A DNA stretch of 46,825 nt from a bacterium (lineage in GTDB: Bacteria; Patescibacteriota; Minisyncoccia; Phycocordibacterales; UBA2100). The stretch lies in assembly GCA_030648265.1 (NCBI GenBank), contig JAUSHX010000030.1:1-46825 (forward strand), written 5' to 3'. Shown here piece by piece: positions 6,783-14,560 of the stretch. The notes under the pieces were generated by a model. The model had not been told where the DNA came from, ran no database searches, and worked only from the letters and a program-made list of their open reading frames with translations. Both the position numbers and the translations under genes were made by a program. The first letter of the stretch is position 1. Every line of letters starts with the position of its first letter.

Positions 6783-7964
6783 ATGAACTCAAAAGATATC
6801 ATAGGTTTGTACAAAGACTACGTGATGCCGACGTACATAACATTTCCGCTCGTACTCGCGCGCGGTAAAGGTATCTATGTATGGGATACGGAAGGAAAAA
6901 AGTATCTGGATTTTTTCCCCGGATGGGCGGTAAGCGGAATAGGGCATTGCCACAAAGAAGTGGTGAAGGCCATTAATGACCAGGCGGGGCGTCTCATTCA
7001 CGTTTCAAACAATTATTTCCACGAAGGGCAGGGAAAACTGGCCGAGGAAATTATCCGCAATTCTTTTCCGGGAAAAGTCTTCTTTTGCAATTCCGGCGCC
7101 GAAGCGAACGAGGCGGCCATAAAACTGGCGAGGAAATTCGGCAATCCGGAGCGAAATGAAATCATCACCATGGAGCGCTCATTTCACGGACGCACGCTCG
7201 CGACAATCACGGCGACTGGTCAAAGGAAATTCCAAAAAGGGTTTGAGCCGCTTCCGGAAGGGTTTGTTACGGTTCAATTCAATGACTTGGGTGCGCTTGA
7301 ACGCGCAGTTTCCCCTAAGACAGTCGCAGTCATGTTTGAGCCCGTCCAAGGCGAGGGAGGGGTTCGTGTCGCCGATGCGAAATATCTTGCGGCGGTTCGC
7401 AAACTCTGCACAGAGAAAAATATTCTTCTCATTCTTGATGAGGTTCAGTCCGGCATGGGGCGCACCGGAAGAATGTTTGCCTACCAGAATTCCGGCATTG
7501 TGCCCGACATACTGACGCTTGCAAAAGCCCTGGGCGGAGGTTTTCCAATCGGTGCCACTGTTGCAGGCGCTAAAATCGCAGACACTCTGTCACCCGGGAC
7601 CCACGGGACGACGTTTGGCGGGAGCCCTTTGGCATGCGCGGCTTCGCTCGCTGTCTTTAAGGCGATTAAGAAAGAGAAACTCCTGAAAAATGCCGTCGTT
7701 ATGGGCGTGTATTTAGAGATGCGTCTCAACGAGCTGAAGAAAAAGCACAGCATCATCCGCGAGGTGCGCGGCCAGGCGCTCATGGTGGGTGTTGAACTCA
7801 CGGTAGACGGTAAGAAAATCTACGAAGAGTGTCTGAAAAAAGGGCTTCTCATCAACTGTACGCAGGGGAATGTCTTGCGCATTATGCCCCCAATCATCGT
7901 CAAAAAAAGCGAGATTAACGAGGCCATTGCGATTTTAGACAAGGTGCTCGCCATGCAGGGATAG
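6783..7964 (+). CDS. argD: acetylornithine aminotransferase (class III PLP)
   Basis: Converts N-acetylglutamate semialdehyde to N-acetylornithine using glutamate as amino donor. The 393-residue class III aminotransferase shows 'FFCNSGAEANEAAIKLARKF', 'SFHGRTLATITATGQ', 'EPVQGEGGV', 'LILDEVQSGMGRTG' and the PLP lysine in 'TLAKALGGGFPIGA' (Lys248). Length fits ArgD; succinyldiaminopimelate activity is also possible in this family. Last gene of the arg cluster. The ATG at 6783 has no SD, and the upstream 14 nt follow a MITE whose end carries TAGATT, a possible -10. No argF, argG or argH is present in the window, so ornithine is the visible end product. Confidence 0.94.
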   Translation: MNSKDIIGLYKDYVMPTYITFPLVLARGKGIYVWDTEGKKYLDFFPGWAVSGIGHCHKEVVKAINDQAGRLIHVSNNYFHEGQGKLAEEIIRNSFPGKVFFCNSGAEANEAAIKLARKFGNPERNEIITMERSFHGRTLATITATGQRKFQKGFEPLPEGFVTVQFNDLGALERAVSPKTVAVMFEPVQGEGGVRVADAKYLAAVRKLCTEKNILLILDEVQSGMGRTGRMFAYQNSGIVPDILTLAKALGGGFPIGATVAGAKIADTLSPGTHGTTFGGSPLACAASLAVFKAIKKEKLLKNAVVMGVYLEMRLNELKKKHSIIREVRGQALMVGVELTVDGKKIYEECLKKGLLINCTQGNVLRIMPPIIVKKSEINEAIAILDKVLAMQG

Positions 7965-8010
7965 GGAGGAGAAAGAGGAAGGTTGTGAAAAGGGTGTCAC
8001 GCGCGATTTG

Positions 8011-8052
8011 TTCTATTCCAGTGTTTTGCAAAACACTGGAATAGAATACAAT
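8011..8052 (+). promoter_or_regulatory. 36-bp perfect palindrome plus -10: operator/promoter of the wHTH gene
   Basis: 8011-8046 is a perfect 36-bp palindrome; the left half is TTCTATTCCAGTGTTTTG. Its right end abuts the -10 TACAAT (8047-8052), which lies 6 nt before the ATG at 8059. The palindrome covers the -35 region, so binding would block the promoter. A second copy occurs at the 3' end of the gene. Confidence 0.75.
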
Positions 8053-8058
8053 GCAGGT

Positions 8059-8334
8059 ATGATAAATCGCAGTTACCGCAATATTGAGCGCATTGTAAAA
8101 GGCTATGCCAACCACCGGAGATTAGAGATACTCGATTTGCTGCGCAAAGAGCCCGAGCTTTCGGTGGAGGACATATCGGAAAAGTTAAAAATTGGGTACC
8201 AAAACGCTTCGGACCACATTCGCAGGCTTGCAATCGCAGGACTTGTCGCCAAGCGGAACGATGGTCCGAGCGTCCGACACAAACTAACGCCTCGAGCAGA
8301 GTCTATTCTAGTGTTTTGCAAAACACTGGAATAA
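8059..8334 (+). CDS. small winged-helix regulator, cassette member 1
   Basis: A 91-residue ArsR/MarR-like winged helix-turn-helix protein. 'KGYANHRRLEILDLLRKEPELSVEDISEKLKIG' holds the first helices, 'NASDHIRRLAIAGLVAKR' the recognition helix and the start of the wing, and 'SVRHKLTP' the wing. There is no metal-binding cysteine pair, so the signal is unknown. Its paralogues at 31134 and 38131 share the pattern KxxxNxxRxxIL and a C-terminal (L)(T/S)P. TACAAT ends 6 nt before the ATG, predicting a leaderless mRNA. Its own palindrome lies over the promoter and again over its last codons, so autorepression is likely. The final residues VFCKTLE are encoded by the second palindrome. Confidence 0.8.
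   Translation: MINRSYRNIERIVKGYANHRRLEILDLLRKEPELSVEDISEKLKIGYQNASDHIRRLAIAGLVAKRNDGPSVRHKLTPRAESILVFCKTLE
8304..8333. repeat. second copy of the wHTH-1 palindrome, overlapping the stop codon
   Basis: TATTCTAGTGTTTTG at 8304-8318 and its complement at 8319-8333 differ at one pair. It is the same palindrome as 8011-8046 and runs into the TAA of the regulator gene. Confidence 0.8.
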
Positions 8335-8456
8335 GGAAAAAAGAAGAAGGAAAGTGAAGAAAAATTGGGGGCTGGGTTTACGACGGTTCCCTAAATGTCA
8401 GAATTGTGCGATGATTCTAGTCACGGCAGGAGAACTTGGGAAAACGATATAAAAAC

Positions 8457-8975
8457 ATGACCCAAAACAACTTCGCGGAATCAATGCTCAAGGGCCGGAT
8501 GGCCGAAACGCTGTTTGAAGAGATGATGAAAGCATCTGGAAATATCGTGTACCGTTTCGGCTATGAGGCCATCGTGCAAAACTTGGCGCAACTCGAAGAG
8601 AAATTTGACCGCTATAATGAGGTCGGCGAGAAAATCCGTTCGATCCCTGACTTTATTGTTTTGGACAAGAAGGGCGAGCCGCTTTTGGTTGAGGTCAAGT
8701 TTCGGGCGCGACCCAATGACCCGCTACACGTTGAAACAATCCAGATTTTACAGAGGTTGGACAAGTTTTGGGGCGCGATGCTTGTGGTTGTGAATTGCTG
8801 GGAGCAACCATACTTTCGCGTTGCTATGCCGCCATATATAAACAAAGAGAAGAAAGTTGAATTACTTCCGCTGACTGCCGTGAAAAGGTGGACTATCGAT
8901 AAAAATGTTTATGACCAATACGAAGCACTTGTACACAAATATCTGACGCCGACCCTAGTTCCACACAAAAAGTAA
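8457..8975 (+). CDS. PD-(D/E)XK nuclease-like protein of unknown function
   Basis: About 172 residues. The central segment 'IPDFIVLDKKGEPLLVEVKFRA' has the D...(E/V)xK layout of restriction-endonuclease-like folds: Asp after Pro, then Glu-Val-Lys on the next strand. 'ETIQILQRLDKFWGAMLVVV' would be the following helix and strand. This suggests a DNA-acting or formerly DNA-acting protein, but the target is unknown. ATG 8457 is chosen; a TTG at 8436 just after AGGAG is an alternative. It follows the wHTH cassette. The ~100 nt before it are purine-rich with no structure I can name. Confidence 0.6.
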   Translation: MTQNNFAESMLKGRMAETLFEEMMKASGNIVYRFGYEAIVQNLAQLEEKFDRYNEVGEKIRSIPDFIVLDKKGEPLLVEVKFRARPNDPLHVETIQILQRLDKFWGAMLVVVNCWEQPYFRVAMPPYINKEKKVELLPLTAVKRWTIDKNVYDQYEALVHKYLTPTLVPHKK

Positions 8976-9095
8976 CCCCGCGACACAAATGCAGTTTTGC
9001 AAAAATGGGCCCGGGAAGGTGGTAAAATAAGAGCATTATCAATTATAGAGGTCGCGTATCAATTGACAGTACGCGACATGATTTTGCTAAATCAT

Positions 9096-9467
9096 ATGGA
9101 TATTGCACTCATCGTTGCGAAATTATTGGGGACGTATTTGGTTGTGAGCGGGCTGTTCCTTCTCATGCGGGGGAAAACCATTCCGCATCTGCTTAAGGAT
9201 TTTTTTGGCCATCCGGCAGTTGTGTATCTGACCGGCATTATTTTAGTCACTTTATCGGCACTCCTGATTATTGAGAATAACGTATGGGACGGCACGTGGC
9301 ACACCCTCATCACTATTTTTGCATGGCTTATTCTCTTCAAGGGCTTGGCTTATGTATTCATTCCCGAAACGATTCACAAAATGGCCAGCCAGAAGTTCCG
9401 CGGTTCGTTCAGCGCCTTCGGACTTATCGCCGTCATCGCCGGGTTGTACATATTCTTTTTGGGATAA
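9096..9467 (+). CDS. four-helix integral membrane protein, unknown function
   Basis: About 123 residues with four hydrophobic segments: 'IALIVAKLLGTYLVVSGLFLLM', 'VVYLTGIILVTLSALLII', 'LITIFAWLILFKGLAYVF' and 'FSAFGLIAVIAGLYIFFLG'. Small CPR proteins of this layout are common and uncharacterised. The ATG at 9096 puts the first helix near the N-terminus. TTGACA at 9063-9068 lies upstream with only a weak -10 (CTAAAT, 9087-9092). It stands between a nuclease-like gene and the S41-like gene, with no functional hint. Confidence 0.6.
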   Translation: MDIALIVAKLLGTYLVVSGLFLLMRGKTIPHLLKDFFGHPAVVYLTGIILVTLSALLIIENNVWDGTWHTLITIFAWLILFKGLAYVFIPETIHKMASQKFRGSFSAFGLIAVIAGLYIFFLG

Positions 9468-9538
9468 ATGAATTGACCGCTTGTTAATCTTTGAAGCTGT
9501 ACACACACCGGCAGTGTTAAAAACGTTGGTAGACAACG

Positions 9539-9544
9539 TATACT
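9539..9544 (+). promoter_or_regulatory. -10 hexamer of the S41-like gene
   Basis: TATACT ends 6 nt before the ATG at 9551; leaderless transcript predicted. Confidence 0.6.
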
Positions 9545-9550
9545 ACGGTG

Positions 9551-10876
9551 ATGTATTTCTTTGGATTTTTGAAGTGGCGATGGGTTTTGCTTTGCATCGT
9601 ACTTGCGATTTTGCTCATCGCCGGAGGCGCTTACTATTGGCAGGGAACTCGCGGCTCTCAACCAGCGGCATATAAGACTCCCGAGGAGAAGAATGTGTAC
9701 GTGCGTTTTGAAATGGAGGCATACGACAGCATACAGACGAACTATTGGAAAAAACTTGCGGATGCGGACCTCGCGCAACTCTTCCAGCTTTCTATCGCTA
9801 AGGCAAAGAATCTGCCTGCTCCTCCGGCGCTCGTTACGAACGACCGTTCCGGCACGGCCAAAATGTTTGCGGACGCTTTAAGCTCCGCAACGTCAACGGA
9901 CGCGAAAAAACAGCTGGCGCTCAATACGTTGATTGTCGCCTTGTACAATCTCGCGCCCGCCGGACGCAATAATCTTTATACAACGAAGCAGGAAACAGTT
10001 CTGCGGCAGGAGGTTGCAAACGTGAACCCTGCAAAGGACCTCTATGGCGACCTTGGCGTTGCAAAAGGTGCGAGTCCTGCGGAGGTAGTGAGCGCATACA
10101 AAACAAAAGAGGCGGCTCTTGCACAAGCAACAACAACGGAGGCGAAGACCGAACTGCAGAAGGTCACTTATGCATACAAGGTTCTTGCGAATACCGATAA
10201 TAAAAGCCGCTACGACCAAGGGCAGATAGAGCCGACCACATTTCCGCATGTAATAGGGAAGACGCTTTATATTTCCATGAATAAAATTTCGCCGACTACG
10301 CTTCAGGAATTTGGAATGGCAATAGACAATGCGTCTACGACACCGAACCTCGCAAGCATGGTTCTGGACTTTCGCGGGAATATCGGCGGTTCGCTTGATT
10401 TTGCCGCCTCCTTCTTCGGACTTTTTGTCGGGCAGAATCAATATGCCTTTGACTTCTACAAGCAGGGCGATTATCTGCCGCAGAGAACTCCGATAGGAAA
10501 GTTTGATGAGCTATCCCGCTACAAAGAAATTGCAATTTTGACCGACAGCATGACGCAATCAACGGCGGAAGTTATCACGGCGATGTTCAAGCATTTCAAC
10601 ATGGCGCGCGTCGTCGGAACGCCGACGCGCGGATGGGGGACGGTGGAAAACACGTTCCCGCTTGAGACGGTGATTGACCCCGACGAGAAATATTCTCTTC
10701 TTTTGGTGAGGTATCTGACCCTGCGCGACGATGGCCAGCCGATAGAAGGGTCTGGCGTGGACCCGGATGTAAGTATAAATGATAAAGATTGGCGCAATAA
10801 ACTTGGGGCGTATTTCCACACGCAAAGTTTAATAGATGCAATCTCGCAAACGGGTGCCGTTCCGCCGTTGCGATAG
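9551..10876 (+). CDS. membrane-anchored S41 peptidase-like protein with J-like domain
   Basis: About 441 residues. A transmembrane anchor ('WVLLCIVLAILLIAGGAYYW') is followed by a helical region. Next comes a J-domain-like segment ('DLYGDLGVAKGASPAEVVSAY' ... 'YKVLANTDNKSRYDQ') that lacks the HPD motif needed to stimulate Hsp70. The C-terminal half resembles the S41 C-terminal-processing peptidase core: 'MVLDFRGNIGGSLDFA', then 'LTDSMTQSTAEVITAMFKH' with the expected nucleophile serine, then 'VVGTPTRGWGTVENTFPL'. S41 enzymes usually have Lys in the last motif (GKG); here it is Trp (GWG). The protein may be inactive or use another base. TATACT six bases before the ATG supports this start over the GTG at 9548. 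Confidence 0.7.
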   Translation: MYFFGFLKWRWVLLCIVLAILLIAGGAYYWQGTRGSQPAAYKTPEEKNVYVRFEMEAYDSIQTNYWKKLADADLAQLFQLSIAKAKNLPAPPALVTNDRSGTAKMFADALSSATSTDAKKQLALNTLIVALYNLAPAGRNNLYTTKQETVLRQEVANVNPAKDLYGDLGVAKGASPAEVVSAYKTKEAALAQATTTEAKTELQKVTYAYKVLANTDNKSRYDQGQIEPTTFPHVIGKTLYISMNKISPTTLQEFGMAIDNASTTPNLASMVLDFRGNIGGSLDFAASFFGLFVGQNQYAFDFYKQGDYLPQRTPIGKFDELSRYKEIAILTDSMTQSTAEVITAMFKHFNMARVVGTPTRGWGTVENTFPLETVIDPDEKYSLLLVRYLTLRDDGQPIEGSGVDPDVSINDKDWRNKLGAYFHTQSLIDAISQTGAVPPLR

Positions 10877-10894
10877 TTTCCGGACCGTCCCGTC

Positions 10895-10987
10895 CCGTCT
10901 ACAGGCGAATCAGCTGATTTCGTGGCTTGGCCTGCCGATGTCAAACCCATCGGCTCGTCTACAGATGCCGATGTCAAACCCATCGGC
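10895..10987 (+). repeat. cluster of GTCTACAGGTGC-type hairpin repeats
   Basis: Three units lie between convergent genes. 10895-10925 has CGTCTACAGG plus a hairpin. 10931-10954 and 10956-10987 both contain GCCGATGTCAAACCCATCGG. The last unit is 32 nt long and closely matches one at 13651-13682; related inverted units lie at 38601-38665. GCCGATG/CATCGGC forms the hairpin of each unit. Confidence 0.65.
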
Positions 10988-11022
10988 CACATTTGTTTCC
11001 GGGGCGTCGTATCTCGTGAGTT

Positions 11023-11054
11023 GTCCAACACTCTGTGTTGAACGAGTGTCGGAC
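11023..11054. terminator. long hairpin between convergent genes
   Basis: GTCCAACACTC (11023-11033) pairs with GAGTGTCGGAC (11044-11054), 10 of 11 positions, loop 10 nt. It lies between the ends of the S41-like gene and the minus-strand secreted protein. No U-run, so termination is only a guess. Confidence 0.35.
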
Positions 11055-11100
11055 AGCACGAACAGGATCCCACGTGCCGGAATGTTTGATACCTCCCGGA

Positions 11101-11943
11101 TCAATCTTCAAATCTTCCGTGTCTCCTCTCGCGTAAGGATACTCGCAGGATTTGAATGAGGAGAAGCAGTATAAGCGCGAGTGAAATGTAGAACAGGGTC
11201 TTTGAACTCACAATGGCAAGCCCTGCGGCCGCCATGTACCGGAGCGCGCCCGAAACGGGGGACGTGCCCGCGTTTGCACCCGCGGTTGTGGCGCCCGATG
11301 CGGACGCGGTATCCGCGACATCCGGCCTTAATTGCGGCACGCCCGCCCCGCCCGCGTTCCCCGCGAGCTGTTTTAGAAGAGCTGTTTTTGCCTGCATGCG
11401 GATGGCTTCCGTTGCGTTGTATATTGAATGTACTGCGCTCAATACCGCGGGAGCCGTGGAAGCTACGCCAGTTTGGATTGCGGAGGTGACCGTATTCAAT
11501 ACTTGTACCGCAGGCGAGGGCGGGGGAGGATCTTCAACCGAGACGCTTATAGTTCCAGTCGTTTGGTTCAACGCAGCGGGGTTTTCACTGACGCCGGTGG
11601 CCTTTTCAATACGAGCAGATGTCGTGTGACTTCCTGCTTTGGCAATCCATGGCGCTGACAATATCTGCGTTTCTCCCGCTCCGAGCGTGAAGTTTTTTGT
11701 GGCGATTGAGACGTCGTCTACTGCAAAAACCACATCGCCGCTTATAGAGTTATCGCTGCTGTTGTAGAGAACTGCGAAAATATTCACGGCGTCGCCCTCG
11801 ACGACATGCGAGCGGGAAATCCAAATAGAGCCTTGCGCGAACCCCGCGCGCAGATTAGCGGTCTCTGCGCTGGATACGAGAGGGAATACGAAAGGCAAAA
11901 GAAGGAAAAGAGGTGCAAGTGAAAAAACCAACACTTTTCTCAT
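11101..11943 (-). CDS. secreted Ig-like (CARDB-type) protein with C-terminal membrane anchor
   Basis: A 280-residue exported protein. A signal peptide ('[24 protein letters not shown]') is followed by a ~100-residue beta-rich region resembling CARDB/Ig-like adhesion domains ('[20 protein letters not shown]', '[11 protein letters not shown]'). Then come a Pro-rich linker (DPPPPSP), an Ala/Gly/Ser/Thr-rich stretch and a C-terminal transmembrane helix with a basic tail ([11 protein letters not shown]). It probably sits on the outer face of the cytoplasmic membrane. The ATG overlaps the stop of the upstream CDF gene as ATGA, so the two are co-translated. No specific function is inferred. Confidence 0.7.
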   Translation of the reverse strand: MRKVLVFSLAPLFLLLPFVFPLVSSAETANLRAGFAQGSIWISRSHVVEGDAVNIFAVLYNSSDNSISGDVVFAVDDVSIATKNFTLGAGETQILSAPWIAKAGSHTTSARIEKATGVSENPAALNQTTGTISVSVEDPPPPSPAVQVLNTVTSAIQTGVASTAPAVLSAVHSIYNATEAIRMQAKTALLKQLAGNAGGAGVPQLRPDVADTASASGATTAGANAGTSPVSGALRYMAAAGLAIVSSKTLFYISLALILLLLIQILRVSLRERRHGRFED

Positions 11944-12845
11944 ACGCTCCTATCAATTGAAATATCCTCGTAGGACCTTTTGTCGCCTATCGGTTCAAGA
12001 TGAGTCAAAACAGTAACATCGGGTATCGCATCCCTGATATCTTTTTCAACCACTTCGGCGAGGTCGTGTCCTTTTTGTACAGTCCACGTTCCCGGCACAA
12101 GAAGGTGAAGCGAGACGAATCTTCGCATACCTGATTGCCGCGTGCGCAGACCATGATATTTGATTGTCTTGCCCGTGTGTTTTTCAAGAATTAGCCGTAA
12201 TTTATCCCTCTCTTCCTGTGCTATTGCCGTGTCCATGAACCCCAAGGCGGAGCGCTTTATCAGTTGGTACCCCGTATAAACAATATTGAGGGCGACAAGA
12301 AGAGCGATGAGCGGGTCGAGCATCGTGATTCCTGTTACTGCGACAATTCCGACTCCGATGATGACGCCAACTGACGTCCAGACATCAGTGAAAAGGTGAT
12401 GAGCATCCGCCTCAAGAGTAATTGAGCCATATTTCTTTCCGGCTTTAAGAAGCTGGCGGGCGATTACAAAATTAATCACAGAGGCAATTGCCGCGACTAA
12501 AAGACCGATGTTGACCTGTTCAATATCTTTCGGATTGAGCAGGCGTTCAACCGCCGCATATCCGATGACAACAGCCGCGACAATAATCAAAACGCCCTCA
12601 ATAATGCTGGAAAAGTACTCCGCCTTCGTGTGTCCGTAGGAGTGTTCTTCATCCGGCGGTTTATGGGCGATAGTAAGCGCCACTAGCGCAATCACTGCGG
12701 CGACGAGATTTACGACTGATTCCAAAGCATCCGAAAGCAATCCCACCGAGCCCGTTAAAAAATAGGCGGCGGCCTTCAAAGCAATCGTTACAACCGCGCC
12801 TCCGATTGCGAGCCATGCGAAACGTGTGAGAGATGTTCGGTTCAT
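11940..12845 (-). CDS. CDF-family cation efflux transporter
   Basis: A 301-residue cation diffusion facilitator, which exports divalent metals such as Zn2+ by proton antiport. Six membrane segments are visible. Metal-site residues appear in '[11 protein letters not shown]' of TM2 and in '[15 protein letters not shown]' of TM5 (H-x-x-x-D arrangement). The His-rich loop is short ('[14 protein letters not shown]'). The C-terminal cytoplasmic domain ('ISIDRSV' end) is present, so the protein is full length. It is first in a two-gene operon with the secreted Ig-like protein. TACAAT (12856-12861) in an extended TGC context lies 10 nt before the ATG. Substrate metal is unknown. Confidence 0.92.
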   Translation of the reverse strand: MNRTSLTRFAWLAIGGAVVTIALKAAAYFLTGSVGLLSDALESVVNLVAAVIALVALTIAHKPPDEEHSYGHTKAEYFSSIIEGVLIIVAAVVIGYAAVERLLNPKDIEQVNIGLLVAAIASVINFVIARQLLKAGKKYGSITLEADAHHLFTDVWTSVGVIIGVGIVAVTGITMLDPLIALLVALNIVYTGYQLIKRSALGFMDTAIAQEERDKLRLILEKHTGKTIKYHGLRTRQSGMRRFVSLHLLVPGTWTVQKGHDLAEVVEKDIRDAIPDVTVLTHLEPIGDKRSYEDISIDRSV

Positions 12846-12855
12846 GCGTACTTAT

Positions 12856-12861
12856 ATTGTA
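12856..12861 (-). promoter_or_regulatory. extended -10 of the CDF operon
   Basis: Minus strand TTGCTACAAT: an extended TGn plus TACAAT ending 10 nt before the ATG at 12845; a leader of about 3-4 nt is predicted. Confidence 0.6.
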
Positions 12862-12915
12862 GCAATCTTCTAACCTTTCATATAAGAGCCCGTCGGTGAT
12901 TACTCAAAGGGCTGT

Positions 12916-12921
12916 TAGAAT
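12916..12921 (+). promoter_or_regulatory. extended -10 of the 12928 gene
   Basis: TGTTAGAAT: TGn plus TAGAAT, ending 6 nt before the ATG at 12928. Predicts a leaderless mRNA starting at the A of ATG. Confidence 0.65.
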
Positions 12922-12927
12922 CAATCT

Positions 12928-13446
12928 ATGATGTTAACCACCCACGCACTTATGGGGACTGCGGCGGCAAGCTTATTTCCCGAACAACCGATTGTTGCCT
13001 TCGTCGCTGGATTTGCCAGCCATTTTGTTCTTGACGCAATTCATCATTGGGATTATGACGAATACCTCTCGTCAATACAGAAAAACCCTACAAACCCCCT
13101 TGAAACGGATATGCGCGTGGGAAGCAGGGTGTTTCTCCGCGACCTCATGCTCATCGCGGGGGATGCGGTTCTCGGTCTTACATTGAGCATTCTTCTTTTC
13201 CATTTTCTGCTGTTCCAAGTTCCTTTGCGGATAGTTGTTATTGGTGTGTGTGCGGGCATCGTGCCCGATGCACTCCAGTTTGTCTATTGGAAAACACGCG
13301 CGAAAACCAGAGTGCTAGAACCGCTTCAGCGATTTCACATTTGGATTCAAGAGGGAAAGAAATTGCACGTCAAGCCATGGGTCGGGATTGGACTTCAGTG
13401 CGCACTCGTTGCAGTCGTAATTATCGCACTGAAGTTAATCGCATGA
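12928..13446 (+). CDS. membrane protein, YdjM/DUF457-like putative metal-dependent hydrolase
   Basis: 172 residues with about four hydrophobic helices. The N-terminal 'TTHALMGTAAASL' and 'ASHFVLDAIHHWDYDEY' place His and Asp residues as in the YdjM/DUF457 family of membrane-bound metal-dependent hydrolases, a family defined by sequence only. The end is hydrophobic ('CALVAVVIIALKLIA'). The start is fixed by an extended -10 six bases upstream, and ATG 12931 is an alternative one codon on. Divergent from the CDF operon and convergent with the 13464 gene. Confidence 0.6.
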   Translation: MMLTTHALMGTAAASLFPEQPIVAFVAGFASHFVLDAIHHWDYDEYLSSIQKNPTNPLETDMRVGSRVFLRDLMLIAGDAVLGLTLSILLFHFLLFQVPLRIVVIGVCAGIVPDALQFVYWKTRAKTRVLEPLQRFHIWIQEGKKLHVKPWVGIGLQCALVAVVIIALKLIA

Positions 13447-13463
13447 AGCCGGATGTGCACAAA

Positions 13464-13781
13464 CTATAGTTCCAAATAGAAAACAGGAAAGCATGTCGCA
13501 AGTACGGCGATGATTTGAATCGCGAGAACCGCGAGCGTCTGCTTCGGCGCTCGCGGGAGCCATTTAACTGCGAAGAATGGAATCATCAATACTTCCAAAA
13601 CAAGCCAAAGTTGGAAGAGGTGCGCCCCCACGCCCTCATCTTTGTTCTGCCGTCCACAGGTGCCGATGCATGTCCCATCGGCCGAAGGCGTGGGAACACC
13701 CTGAATCGCAAGCAATGTCAGTATGAACGTGAGCATTGCAAGCGACAGTGCAATTGGAATCCATGCACTCGGTTTTTTCAT
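13464..13781 (-). CDS. small three-helix membrane protein with an in-frame repeat
   Basis: 105 residues. Three hydrophobic segments are seen: 'WIPIALSLAMLTFILTLLAI', 'LWLVLEVLMIPFFAVKW' and 'LAVLAIQIIAVLATCFPVF'. Between the first and second helices, residues 34-44 (ADGTCIGTCGR) are encoded by a copy of the dispersed GTCTACAGGTGC repeat, adding two cysteines to the loop. It is five nt downstream of the 13787 gene and probably forms an operon with it. No function recognised. Confidence 0.6.
   Translation of the reverse strand: MKKPSAWIPIALSLAMLTFILTLLAIQGVPTPSADGTCIGTCGRQNKDEGVGAHLFQLWLVLEVLMIPFFAVKWLPRAPKQTLAVLAIQIIAVLATCFPVFYLEL
13651..13682 (+). repeat. dispersed 32-nt hairpin repeat inside a coding sequence
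   Basis: The unit begins CGTCCACAGGTGCCGATG and ends CATCGGC; it aligns end to end with 10956-10987. It is read in frame by the minus-strand gene as residues 34-44. Confidence 0.65.
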
Positions 13782-13786
13782 CGGAG

Positions 13787-14341
13787 TTAATTACCAATCG
13801 TCTTGAATACGACACTTGAGGGCGTAACGAAGACTGACGCGTCCGCCGTCCACGGCTGGCAATCGTATGAGTATGGTTGATTAGTGTTTACTCCTTGTCC
13901 TGATGTTGCTGTTCCGCCATCAGTTTGCTGGGCCATTTTTGTTTTAATTCCCTGTGGCATTACGGAAGACCATGTGTACACATCCTGCCCATCCGCAATC
14001 ACATGACTCTCTACATTTCCGTACCCTTGTACTTTTGTACTAAAATCACTGCGCACTTTTCCGCCCGACGCATAAGTAACACCGGAAGATACTGACTGTG
14101 CCGTAGAAGCATCAACGGTACACTTCCAACTGCCCCCGCGAGCTGCCAGTTCTGAAAGCGAGCCATTAAATTTCCCGGCTTGTGCCAGTGTCGCCTCTGT
14201 AGATTCCGCTACGTTCTGTTCCTGCTCCTGCGCCGCCTTTGAATCGCTTGCTGACCCGCCACTATTAGTCATCAGATAATACCCGCCACCTATAACGACC
14301 ACTGCACCCACCACAAGTCCCACAATAAAATTTGTACTCAT
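13787..14341 (-). CDS. membrane-anchored extracytoplasmic protein, unknown function
   Basis: 184 residues. An N-terminal membrane helix ('FIVGLVVGAVVVIGGGYYLM') acts as a signal anchor, followed by a low-complexity linker rich in Ser, Glu and Gln, then a compact domain with 'SWKCTVDAST' and 'YSYDCQPW'. The two cysteines could form a disulfide outside the cell. Similar anchored proteins with a two-Cys beta domain are frequent in Parcubacteria and uncharacterised. TACAAT in a TGC context (14370-14375) drives it with a short leader. The 13464 gene follows after 5 nt. Confidence 0.65.
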   Translation of the reverse strand: MSTNFIVGLVVGAVVVIGGGYYLMTNSGGSASDSKAAQEQEQNVAESTEATLAQAGKFNGSLSELAARGGSWKCTVDASTAQSVSSGVTYASGGKVRSDFSTKVQGYGNVESHVIADGQDVYTWSSVMPQGIKTKMAQQTDGGTATSGQGVNTNQPYSYDCQPWTADASVFVTPSSVVFKTIGN

Positions 14342-14369
14342 AAGAAATTGAGTAATAGTAATGGTTCAC

Positions 14370-14375
14370 ATTGTA
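14370..14375 (-). promoter_or_regulatory. extended -10 of the 14341 operon
   Basis: Minus strand TGCTACAAT; predicted start near 14363, leader ~22 nt. Confidence 0.5.
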
Positions 14376-14394
14376 GCATCTACCCAACTCTCGG

Positions 14395-14466
14395 CTCCGG
14401 GAGCAGGGATCGAACCTGCGACATCCTCCTTAACAGGGAGGCGTTCTACCGCTGAACTATCCCGGA
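14395..14466 (-). tRNA. tRNA-Asn (GUU)
   Basis: Minus strand: acceptor TCCGGGA/TCCCGGA, D stem GTTC/GAAC, anticodon stem CCTCC/GGAGG with loop CTGTTAA (anticodon GTT), T arm GCAGG-TTCGATC-CCTGC. CCA is not encoded. TATACT at 14506-14511 (minus strand) may be its -10. Confidence 0.93.
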
Positions 14467-14548
14467 ATATTTTCACGAACGCAACAACAATCGTTCGTAG
14501 ACAGGAGTATAGCTAAATAATCTCTTATTGAAAAGCAAATTCTAGTTG

Positions 14549-14554
14549 TACAAT
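14549..14554 (+). promoter_or_regulatory. -10 of the PEBP gene
   Basis: TACAAT ends 6 nt before the ATG at 14561; leaderless mRNA predicted. Confidence 0.6.
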
Positions 14555-14560
14555 ATCTGC

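Noticed and set aside
10895-10987. CRISPR-like repeats
   Set aside because: Only three unequal units, each a hairpin with no spacers; better explained as dispersed hairpin repeats.
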